Positions 1 to 5,260 of a DNA stretch of 5,546 nt are shown here, piece by piece; within the stretch, counting starts at the first letter, position 1; each line of letters starts with the position of its first letter. A model generated the notes under the pieces. It saw nothing but the letters and a program-made list of their open reading frames with translations. It did no database searches and was not told the origin of the DNA. The stretch is from Candidatus Omnitrophota bacterium (GTDB lineage Bacteria; Omnitrophota; Gorgyraeia; JABMQH01), in contig JAPLLL010000116.1 in assembly GCA_026387595.1 (NCBI GenBank), positions 1 to 5,546 of the forward strand, written 5' to 3'. A program made the translations under genes and the position numbers.

Positions 1-1
1 A

Positions 2-1606
2 ATTCCAAAGATAATATCGGAAGTTTCAGATTCTGAATTATTTAAGACCAAGATCTGGGAAACGGAAAGCAGGGAACGGCCCGAAGAAATATATCACACC
101 GGTTTTTATGAAGATAAAGACCATGCTTATGTGGTGATCTCAGAGGGGTGCTCGAATTATTGCTCCTACTGCGTTGTGCCTTTTGTCAGGGGAGAATTGC
201 ATAATCGCGCCCCAAAGGATATAATTAATGAAATAGAGGAAGCCGTTAAAAAAGGAATAAACAAGATAACGCTGTTAGGCCAGAATGTTAACGCATATCA
301 GTCGCCAGCCGCCAGTTGCCAGTTGCCAGTCAATTTTATAAAATTATTGAAACTAATAAATGAAACCAAAGGATTAAAAGAATTTACTTTTGTTACTTCG
401 CATCCGAAAGATACCTCCGTAGAGTTGTTTAAAATAATGGCTGAATGCGATAAGCTTAAGAAAAACCTGCATCTGCCTGTGCAGTCGGGCTCTGACAGGA
501 TACTTGAGCTTATGAACCGGGGTTACACGAAAAAAAAATATCTGGACCTTGTAAAAGCCTACCGCAAAGAAATGCCGGCCGGGACGATAACAACCGATAT
601 AATAGTCGGGTTTCCCACTGAATCCTCAGAGGATTTTCAGCAGACGCACGATCTGATGAAAGAGGCCGGTTTTGACGCCGCATATATCTTCAAATATTCG
701 CCACGGCCGCATACGCAAGCAGAGCATTACGCGGACGATGTGCCGAAGGCCGAAAAGGAAAGAAGGCATAAAGCGCTTCTGGATTTTATCAAGGCTGTTC
801 TTGTCGTGATCATGCTGTGTGTATCTATGCCGGCGCGGGCAGAGCTGGATATATTTGACCACCCCAGGCAGATTGAGCGCAAGAAAGCAGTTATCGTAAA
901 AAAAGATGATGCAAAACTGCTGGATTATCCGAACGAATGTTTCCTCAAGGGCGAATACGAGGCAACGTTCAGGAGCTGTCAGAAGCTTCTTGAGTATAAG
1001 CCCGCGCAGGGCCTGAAGCTGCAGATCATGTATCTTATGGGCCTGAGCTGCCTCAAGCTGAACCGCTTTTTGGAAGCGCGCTCATATTTTAACGATGTTA
1101 CCATTTCAGGCGCGGCAGGGGACGATTTGAAACGCGATGCCTCACTCGGCATTGCCGATTCGTATTTTCTGGATGATAAATTGGATGAGGCAGCCGGCGC
1201 GTATAAAGAGATCCTTGGGAGATACCCGCCCACAGAAGTGGGCAGCATTGTATATTACAGATTATATGAGATCTCCCATCAGCAGGGCCGCGAAGAAGAG
1301 GCCCAGCAGTACCTGAGCAGGTTAAAAAGAGAATTCCCGTTCAGTTTTGAGGCGCAGTTAAAAACCGAGGAACCCAAAAGCTATTCCGTGCAGGCCGGCT
1401 GTTTTAACAGTAAAAGAAATACTGACAGGTTCTGCGAAAAACTGGTAAGCATAGGTTTTGACGCTTATATTGTCGAATCTCCGGGCGTGGAAGAGCCCAG
1501 GTACCGCGTAAAGGCGGGCCGTTTTAATTCAAAAGAAGAGGCAGAAGCCGTAAAGGTCAAATTAAAGAATGCAGGCTATCCCGCGCGCGTATCCCCGGAA
1601 AAATAA
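2..1606 (+). CDS. miaB: MiaB tRNA methylthiotransferase (5'-partial, TRAM domain lost) fused in frame to a TPR-SPOR protein
   Basis: The frame is open from base 2, so the start codon and the N-terminal UPF0004 domain lie outside the window; GTG at 131 is internal. Codons 131 to about 781 encode the radical-SAM core of MiaB, which converts i6A37 to ms2i6A37 in tRNA using two Fe-S clusters. Visible signatures are EGCSNYCSYC (the CxxxCxxC cluster motif, about 143-172), LLGQNVNAY, TSHPKD, HLPVQSGSD, TDIIVGFPTE and FKYSPRPHT. MiaB normally continues past ...KERRHKALLD into a TRAM RNA-binding domain of about 60 residues. Here it passes instead into FIKAVLVVIMLC..., a signal-peptide-like segment, followed by TPR and SPOR domains. 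A cytoplasmic tRNA enzyme with an internal export signal and no TRAM is unlikely to be a native design, so a deletion or assembly join is inferred. The MiaB assignment is firm, the single-protein reading is doubtful. Confidence 0.9.
   Translation: MPKIISEVSDSELFKTKIWETESRERPEEIYHTGFYEDKDHAYVVISEGCSNYCSYCVVPFVRGELHNRAPKDIINEIEEAVKKGINKITLLGQNVNAYQSPAASCQLPVNFIKLLKLINETKGLKEFTFVTSHPKDTSVELFKIMAECDKLKKNLHLPVQSGSDRILELMNRGYTKKKYLDLVKAYRKEMPAGTITTDIIVGFPTESSEDFQQTHDLMKEAGFDAAYIFKYSPRPHTQAEHYADDVPKAEKERRHKALLDFIKAVLVVIMLCVSMPARAELDIFDHPRQIERKKAVIVKKDDAKLLDYPNECFLKGEYEATFRSCQKLLEYKPAQGLKLQIMYLMGLSCLKLNRFLEARSYFNDVTISGAAGDDLKRDASLGIADSYFLDDKLDEAAGAYKEILGRYPPTEVGSIVYYRLYEISHQQGREEEAQQYLSRLKREFPFSFEAQLKTEEPKSYSVQAGCFNSKRNTDRFCEKLVSIGFDAYIVESPGVEEPRYRVKAGRFNSKEEAEAVKVKLKNAGYPARVSPEK
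304..331 (+). repeat. Heptanucleotide tandem repeat (GCCAGTT-like, four units) inside miaB
   Basis: Four contiguous 7-base units are seen: GCCAGCC (304-310), GCCAGTT (311-317), GCCAGTT (318-324) and GCCAGTC (325-331). A partial unit, CAGTC, precedes them at 299-303. The repeat encodes part of QSPAASCQLPVN, a stretch between the conserved NVNAY motif and the helix FIKLLKLINE, where MiaB proteins vary in length. Three units equal seven codons, so gain or loss of one or two units would shift the miaB frame. Similar heptamer repeats (STRR) are known in cyanobacteria, but no relation is claimed. Confidence 0.8.
779..793 (+). other. Putative deletion junction miaB / TPR-SPOR gene
   Basis: Upstream of about 784 the encoded residues fit MiaB (KERRHKALLD). 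From about 785 onward they fit a signal-peptide n- and h-region (FIKAVLVVIML). The whole TRAM domain, the miaB stop, any intergenic space and the start of the downstream gene are missing between them. More than about 200 bases would therefore have been removed, a figure inferred from family length. The join happens to keep the frame. The exact breakpoint cannot be fixed without a reference sequence. Confidence 0.6.
779..1606 (+). other. TPR-SPOR cell-envelope protein, N-terminus missing, read as the C-terminal half of the miaB frame
   Basis: This is the downstream half of the fused frame, most likely a separate gene whose first codons are gone. It opens with KAVLVVIMLCVSMPARA followed by ELD (about 791-850), which resembles a Sec signal peptide: one basic residue, a hydrophobic core and an AxA-type cleavage site. 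Next comes an alpha-helical stretch (about 905-1370) with TPR-like helical pairs, for example LMGLSCLKLNRFLEARSYF and IADSYFLDDKLDEAAGAY. It ends in a SPOR domain (about 1382-1594) with the two typical half-repeats, YSVQAGCFNSKRNTDRF and YRVKAGRFNSKEEAEAV. SPOR domains bind denuded septal peptidoglycan, so a periplasmic role at the cell wall or division site is inferred. The only in-frame starts near the signal segment are GTG 806 and ATG 812. Both would cut the signal peptide and neither has a convincing ribosome binding site. The specific protein name is unknown. Confidence 0.75.
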
Positions 1607-2447
1607 AATAATCTTTCTTGTTGGCCCTACCGCTTCAGGCAAGACCAAAATAAGCATTTCCCTGGCCAAAAAGATAGGCGCAGAGATAATCTCATGCGAT
1701 TCCATGCAGGTCTACAAGGGCATGGACATAGGTACGCAGAAACCCCCGCCCGCGCTGCGAAAAAAGATCCCGCACCACATGATAGACATACTTGCGCCGG
1801 ATAAGGAATTTAGCGCCGCTGATTTTCGCAGAAGGGCGTTGCGGCTCATTAAGCAAATTCACAAGAGGGGCAAGGTCCCGCTTTTTGTGGGCGGCACGGG
1901 CCTGTACATGAAGGCGCTGATAGACGGCCTATTCCCGAGCCCGCCCAAAAACGAAAGGCTGCGGCGTAAACTATATAAAATAAAGGATCTGCACGCAAAA
2001 TTGGAAAAAATAGACCCGCAGGCAGCAGAAAAGATCCATCCGAACGACAGGAAAAAATTGGTAAGGGCGCTTGAGATATATTACACGGCCAAAAAAACAA
2101 AATCCGAATTAAAACCAAAGACAAAGCCGCTGTCGGATAAATACAGCATAAAAATAATCGGTATTCCAAGGCCGAGGCATGAACTTTATGACAGGATAAA
2201 CCGCCGTGTTGAGAAAATGTTTGAGGACGGTTTTTTGGATGAGGCGCGCGGGATACTGAAAAAGAAATTAAGTATGACCGCGGCCCAGGCGATAGGCTAC
2301 AGGGAAGCGGCTGAGTATTTTAAAAATAATATAAAGACGCTTGAAGGATTAAAGGAAGAGATAAAAAAAAATACAAGGCATTACGCCAAGAGGCAGCTTA
2401 CCTGGTTTAAGGCGGACAAGAGGATAAAATGGAAAAGATATTATTAG
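1569..2447 (+). CDS. miaA: tRNA dimethylallyltransferase MiaA
   Basis: MiaA transfers a dimethylallyl group from DMAPP to N6 of A37 in tRNAs reading UNN codons, making the substrate of MiaB encoded upstream. The 292-residue protein shows the P-loop GPTASGKT (19-26), SCDSMQVYKGMDIGTQKP (42-59), PHHMID (68-73), FVGGTGLYMKALIDG (106-120), IHPNDRKKLVRALE (156-169), AIGYREA (241-247) and RHYAKRQLTWF (270-280), all characteristic of the family, with near-normal length. ATG 1569 is the only usable start: an in-frame stop lies at 1563-1565 and no other ATG, GTG or TTG precedes the P-loop. This start overlaps the SPOR frame by 38 bases and adds a basic 12-residue leader before IIFLVGP. A weak AAAGG (1552-1556) lies 12 bases upstream. 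Next to my recollection of E. coli MiaA, the loop before DLHAKL is about six residues shorter. The gene overlaps hflX by 19 bases, suggesting translational coupling. Confidence 0.95.
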   Translation: MQAIPRAYPRKNKIIFLVGPTASGKTKISISLAKKIGAEIISCDSMQVYKGMDIGTQKPPPALRKKIPHHMIDILAPDKEFSAADFRRRALRLIKQIHKRGKVPLFVGGTGLYMKALIDGLFPSPPKNERLRRKLYKIKDLHAKLEKIDPQAAEKIHPNDRKKLVRALEIYYTAKKTKSELKPKTKPLSDKYSIKIIGIPRPRHELYDRINRRVEKMFEDGFLDEARGILKKKLSMTAAQAIGYREAAEYFKNNIKTLEGLKEEIKKNTRHYAKRQLTWFKADKRIKWKRYY

Positions 2448-3277
2448 TCACCGCATACACGAATGACCGCACCGGCTGGAGCGCGGAAGACCGCGCGCAG
2501 GAACTGCGCGAGCTAGTACAATCCGCAGGCGGCCGCGTCCACGAAGAAGTCATATGCCCGCTAAAAAAAGTATCACCGGGCCATTTTATCGGAAAGGGCA
2601 AGACAGAAGAGCTTGCCTTTATTGTGCAGAAAGAAAATCTGGATGCGGTTATATTTAACAACGATCTTTCGCCTACGCAGCAGAAGAATCTGGAAGCGGC
2701 GCTGGGCGTAAAGACGCTGGACCGCACGCAGCTTATACTTGATATCTTCGCCCGGCGCGCCAGGTCGAACGAGGGCAAGGTCCAGGTTGAACTGGCGCAG
2801 CTCTCATATCTATTGCCGCGGCTGCCCGGCAAAGGCGTCGAGCTTTCCAGGCTCGGCGGAGGCATAGGAACGCGCGGCCCCGGGGAAACGAAGCTGGAAG
2901 TAGACCGCCGCAGGATCCGTGACAGGATAGCAAAGCTCAAGCGCGATCTTGGCCGGCTTACGAAACAAAGAAAGATGCGCGGCAAGTCCAGGCAGAAGAT
3001 ACCTGTGCCCAGCATCGCCATAATAGGCTATACCAACGCGGGCAAATCCACGCTTTTGAACTCACTTACCCAGGCGAATGTCATTGCCGAGGACCGGTTG
3101 TTCAGCACGCTTGATCCTACGATCAGGCAGTTTGCGCTTCCCAACAACCAGCGGGTGCTTTTTGTGGATACCGTAGGCTTCCTGAATGACCTGCCGCACC
3201 ACCTGATAGAGTCTTTTAAGGCCACGCTTGAAGAGGTTGTTGACGCGGACCTCAAAAGCCGATCATCACAGTGCTGA
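2429..3277 (+). CDS. hflX: GTPase HflX, N-terminal part (frame broken before the G4 motif)
   Basis: HflX is a ribosome-binding GTPase that splits or rescues 70S ribosomes under stress. The frame starts at ATG 2429, behind a good Shine-Dalgarno (AGAGGAT, about 2419-2425), and overlaps miaA by 19 bases. The N-terminal HflX domain carries GHFIGKGKTEELA (51-63), LDRTQLILDIFARRA (97-111), QVELAQLSYLLPRL (119-132) and GGGIGTRGPGETKLEVDRR (143-161). The GTPase domain follows with G1 GYTNAGKST (200-208), the switch I segment FSTLDPT (G2 Thr, about 225-231) and G3 DTVGF (247-251), then FKATLEEVVDADL ending at residue 275. The last seven residues (KSRSSQC) are out of frame. HflX normally continues with about 30 residues (LLHVxD...) and then the NKxD motif. 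That motif appears immediately downstream in another frame, so this is a broken gene rather than a short HflX. Confidence 0.93.
   Translation: MEKILLVTAYTNDRTGWSAEDRAQELRELVQSAGGRVHEEVICPLKKVSPGHFIGKGKTEELAFIVQKENLDAVIFNNDLSPTQQKNLEAALGVKTLDRTQLILDIFARRARSNEGKVQVELAQLSYLLPRLPGKGVELSRLGGGIGTRGPGETKLEVDRRRIRDRIAKLKRDLGRLTKQRKMRGKSRQKIPVPSIAIIGYTNAGKSTLLNSLTQANVIAEDRLFSTLDPTIRQFALPNNQRVLFVDTVGFLNDLPHHLIESFKATLEEVVDADLKSRSSQC
3251..3261 (+). other. hflX: Putative deletion and frameshift junction in hflX
   Basis: The codons up to CTC (3251-3253) fit HflX ...VVDADL, while codons from AAG (3256-3258) in another frame fit KPIITVLNKIDK. About 30 residues between G3 and G4, including the conserved LLHVxD strand, are absent. 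To restore the frame, the missing stretch must be 3n+1 bases long, for example 85, 88 or 91. The size is inferred from family alignments recalled from memory. The frame arithmetic is read directly. Confidence 0.8.
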
Positions 3278-3585
3278 ATAAAATAGATAAGATAGAGGAA
3301 GTGACCGTAGGCAGGTTAAAAAAGATATTTGATAACGCCGTGCCTATCTCGGCCCTGCGCAAGACCAATTTTGAGGAGCTGATCGACAGGATAACGCTCC
3401 AGCTTTCAGGGCTGGTTGAGACGGTTGAGTTCAGGATACCGCAGGCAAGGATGGACCTTTTAAACATGATATACGAGAAGGGAAGCGTCTTGTCCAGGGA
3501 TTATAGGGCCCAGGATATCATTATAAGGGCGCAGGTGCCTCTCAAGGTGAAGGAACGCATAACAAAAGCCCTTAAAAATACTTGA
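3271..3585 (+). CDS. hflX: GTPase HflX, C-terminal part (frameshifted remainder)
   Basis: This frame holds the end of the same hflX gene. Homology begins before the nominal GTG at 3271: from 3256 the frame reads KPIITVLNKIDK, the strand plus the G4 motif NKID. It continues with a G5-like VPISAL and the C-terminal HflX domain (VEFRIP...LLNMIYEKGSVLSRDY...IIIRAQVP). GTG 3271 lies inside the beta-strand leading to G4 and has no Shine-Dalgarno, so independent expression is unlikely. Together with the 5' part the native protein would be about 415 residues, a normal HflX length. The stop codon (3583-3585) lies inside the -35 box of the hrcA promoter, so the genes are packed with no terminator between them. 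Confidence 0.88.
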   Translation: MLNKIDKIEEVTVGRLKKIFDNAVPISALRKTNFEELIDRITLQLSGLVETVEFRIPQARMDLLNMIYEKGSVLSRDYRAQDIIIRAQVPLKVKERITKALKNT

Positions 3586-3609
3586 CAAGAACCGGCTCTA
3601 TGCTAAAAT
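3582..3609 (+). promoter_or_regulatory. Sigma-70-type promoter of the hrcA-grpE-dnaK operon
   Basis: A perfect TTGACA -35 box (3582-3587) and a TAAAAT -10 box (3604-3609) are separated by 16 bases. Transcription would begin around 3615-3618, at the first bases of the CIRCE operator. The -35 box contains the hflX stop codon TGA (3583-3585). The layout matches class I heat-shock operons, in which a vegetative promoter is controlled by HrcA rather than by an alternative sigma factor. Confidence 0.85.
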
Positions 3610-3615
3610 AACACA

Positions 3616-3642
3616 TTAGCACTCTTATTAATAGAGTGCTAA
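3616..3642 (+). promoter_or_regulatory. CIRCE operator (HrcA binding site)
   Basis: The left arm TTAGCACTC (3616-3624) and right arm GAGTGCTAA (3634-3642) are perfect inverted repeats with a 9-base AT-rich spacer. This is an exact match to the CIRCE consensus. It sits at the expected transcription start of the operon and 22 bases upstream of hrcA. HrcA, whose folding depends on GroE in studied species, is expected to bind here and repress until heat stress. In the mRNA the same repeat would form a 5'-end hairpin. Confidence 0.97.
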
Positions 3643-3649
3643 ATTGTTC

Positions 3650-3655
3650 AAAGGA
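3650..3655 (+). promoter_or_regulatory. hrcA ribosome binding site
   Basis: AAAGGA lies 9 bases before ATG 3665. It decides the hrcA start in favour of this ATG over the in-frame TTG at 3644, which begins one base after CIRCE and has no Shine-Dalgarno. Confidence 0.75.
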
Positions 3656-3664
3656 TATGTCCAT

Positions 3665-4699
3665 ATGTCCCTGAAAGATTTCAAGGAAAGACAAAATAAG
3701 ATATTGGAGATAATAATCTCCTCCTATGTGAATACCGCTTCGCCTATAGGATCAAGGACCGTTTCAAAAAAGATGGGCCTTTCAAGCGCTACAGTGCGAA
3801 ACGTAATGGCTGACCTGGAAGAATTCGGGTATATTACCCACCCCCATACCTCTGCCGGACGCGTACCCACTGATAAAGGATACCGCCGTTACGTTGAATC
3901 GTTTACGCGCTTAAGAAGCATACCGAAAGACGAAGCAAGACACATAGAGGAAGAGTATAAGATCAGGCGTAAAAGCATAAATGACCTTATTAAGAAGACC
4001 GCAGAGATACTTTCCGCTATTACGCACCAGACCGGGGTGGTATTGTTCCCCAAGGGCGAAGATTCCACCTTTAAGCACATAGAGCTTATATCGGTCGGTA
4101 AAAAGAAAATACTGGTTGTGCTTGTCACCTCGGCCGGTGTAGTGGAGAATTTCATCGCGGATACCAAAGAAGACCTGGCCGGCGATGCGGCCGTTATCAC
4201 AAATTTATTAAACAGCGAATGCTACGGACTTTCCCTGACAGGCATAAAAAATATGCTGTTGAAGCGCATCAAACAGGAGCGGGATTCCTTTCAGCTGGTT
4301 ATCGAAAAGACCTCGGACATCATCGAATCGATCCTGAACCTGCACCGGGAGAGCGAATTATATCTTGAGGGCACCTCGTACCTGTTGGCCCAGCCTGAGT
4401 TCGAGGGAAAAGAGATCGCCCGGCTCATCCGGGAAGTGTTTGAGGATAAAAGTGTACTTTCAAAACTGATAGAACAGGACCTCGGGGAAAGCGGTATCAG
4501 GATCCACATAGGCAAGGAAAACAAATTTCCATACATGCGGGACTGCACCATACTTACTTCCGGTTACAGGATCAAGGATGAGCTGGTAGGCCGGCTCGGC
4601 ATTATCGGGCCCACAAGAATGGAATATGACCACCTGATACCTGTTGTAAATTATGTTTCTGACGTCGTGAGCAAGATCCTAAGCGGGCTTGTGGAATAA
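3665..4699 (+). CDS. hrcA: Heat-inducible transcription repressor HrcA
   Basis: HrcA is a dimeric DNA-binding repressor of class I heat-shock genes that binds CIRCE. From ATG 3665 the protein has 344 residues, a normal family length. The N-terminal winged helix-turn-helix spans about residues 5-78, with PIGSRTVSKKMGLSSATVRN (27-46), MADLEEFGYITHPHTSAGRVP (48-68) and the conserved TDKGYRRYV (69-77). The central and C-terminal GAF-like regions include ILSAITHQTGVVLFP, LLAQPEF, the IGKEN motif and the near-terminal IGPTRMEYDHLIPVV. No gap or frame break is visible, in contrast to miaB and hflX. It lies directly downstream of a perfect CIRCE and 2 bases before grpE, so autoregulation of the whole operon is the natural reading. 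A start at TTG 3644 would add seven residues (FKGYVHM-like) not typical of the family. Confidence 0.97.
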   Translation: MSLKDFKERQNKILEIIISSYVNTASPIGSRTVSKKMGLSSATVRNVMADLEEFGYITHPHTSAGRVPTDKGYRRYVESFTRLRSIPKDEARHIEEEYKIRRKSINDLIKKTAEILSAITHQTGVVLFPKGEDSTFKHIELISVGKKKILVVLVTSAGVVENFIADTKEDLAGDAAVITNLLNSECYGLSLTGIKNMLLKRIKQERDSFQLVIEKTSDIIESILNLHRESELYLEGTSYLLAQPEFEGKEIARLIREVFEDKSVLSKLIEQDLGESGIRIHIGKENKFPYMRDCTILTSGYRIKDELVGRLGIIGPTRMEYDHLIPVVNYVSDVVSKILSGLVE

Positions 4700-4701
4700 A
4701 C

Positions 4702-5202
4702 ATGGGCGAAGAAAAAAAACAGGAAAAAGAAAAACAACCTGAGGTTCAGGGCAAAGAGGTTGCCTATGAACAGCTTGAGGATAAATTCCTAAGGCTGGGC
4801 GCCGAGTTTGAGAATTACAAAAAACGCGCCAGGAAGGAACGGGAGGACCTTATAAAATATTCAAGCGAGGTCTTTATCCTGGAACTTCTTCAGATCGTGG
4901 ACAATTTTGAACGCGCGTTCCAGGCGGCTGACCAGACACAGGATTTCAAGGCCCTGCACCAGGGCGTTGAAATGATCCTGAAGCAGGTGCAGGAATTTTT
5001 AAAGGAAAAGGGCGTCAAGAAAATAGAAGCTGTCGGGCAGCCCTTCGACCCGCATAAACACGAAGCGATGGAATTCGCGGTTTGCGAGGATAAGCCCGCG
5101 GATACGGTTGTAGAGGAACTACAGCCGGGATATGAGTTGAACGGAAAAATAATCCGGCCCGCAAGGGTTAAGGTCTCAAAGAAGTCCCTCGCAGCAGAGT
5201 AA
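4702..5202 (+). CDS. grpE: Nucleotide exchange factor GrpE
   Basis: GrpE is the cytoplasmic co-chaperone that releases ADP from DnaK. The 166-residue protein is on the short side for the family, because the charged N-terminal tail (K/E/Q-rich, residues 1-20) is brief. A long helical dimerisation region follows (about 22-100), including FLRLGAEFENYKKRARKERE and LLQIVDNFERAF. The C-terminal beta-wing carries the GrpE signature around GQPFDPHKHEAMEF (112-125) and PGYELNGKIIRPARVKVSK (142-160). ATG 4702 starts two bases after the hrcA stop with only a weak TGGA (4692-4695), so translational coupling to hrcA is likely. It is cotranscribed with hrcA and dnaK from the CIRCE-controlled promoter. Confidence 0.97.
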   Translation: MGEEKKQEKEKQPEVQGKEVAYEQLEDKFLRLGAEFENYKKRARKEREDLIKYSSEVFILELLQIVDNFERAFQAADQTQDFKALHQGVEMILKQVQEFLKEKGVKKIEAVGQPFDPHKHEAMEFAVCEDKPADTVVEELQPGYELNGKIIRPARVKVSKKSLAAE

Positions 5203-5205
5203 CAG

Positions 5206-5248
5206 TCGCAGAAGCTGCTCGGGATCAAATTTTTCTGCGAAAAATTTG
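5206..5248 (+). promoter_or_regulatory. dnaK leader with two mutually exclusive inverted repeats
   Basis: The 58-base grpE-dnaK spacer contains a perfect hairpin, CAAATTTTTC (5226-5235) / GAAAAATTTG (5239-5248), with a 3-base loop. Its 3' arm runs into the first G of the dnaK Shine-Dalgarno. A second perfect 8-base pair, TCGCAGAA (5206-5213) with TTCTGCGA (5233-5240), uses the loop and inner arms of the first hairpin, so the two structures cannot form together. No U-run follows, so it is not an intrinsic terminator. Possible roles are RNA processing, stability or temperature-sensitive control of dnaK translation; none is shown. Confidence 0.5.
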
Positions 5249-5253
5249 GGAGG
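5248..5253 (+). promoter_or_regulatory. Strong dnaK ribosome binding site
   Basis: GGGAGG (extended as GGGAGGA) lies 7 bases before ATG 5261, the strongest Shine-Dalgarno in the window. This fits high expression of dnaK relative to hrcA and grpE from one transcript. Its first G is the last base of the leader hairpin. Confidence 0.85.
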
Positions 5254-5260
5254 ATAAAAT

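Noticed and set aside
304..331. Heptamer array as a CRISPR or attachment site
   Set aside because: The units are 7 bases, contiguous and without spacers, and they lie inside a continuous miaB frame.
131..1606. GTG 131 as the true start of miaB
   Set aside because: The same frame is open back to base 2 and encodes MiaB-like residues (ESRERPEEIYHTGFYEDKDHA), so the gene simply begins outside the window.
2407..3021. 204-residue open frame on the minus strand opposite hflX
   Set aside because: It lies entirely opposite the conserved HflX frame, is rich in Ser, Arg and Pro as expected of an antisense shadow, and shows no known motif.
3251..3277. Programmed ribosomal frameshift in hflX
   Set aside because: A run of four A (3254-3257) is present, but about 30 conserved residues are also missing, which a one-base slip could not restore.
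3271..3585. A separate small gene starting at GTG 3271
   Set aside because: The GTG codes for valine in the HflX strand before NKID, homology extends upstream of it, and no ribosome binding site precedes it.
3644..3664. TTG at 3644 as the hrcA start
   Set aside because: It begins one base after CIRCE with no ribosome binding site, whereas ATG 3665 has AAAGGA at 9 bases and matches the usual HrcA N-terminus.
5226..5248. Hairpin before dnaK as a rho-independent terminator
   Set aside because: The stem is AT-rich, and it is followed by the GGGAGG ribosome binding site rather than a U-run.
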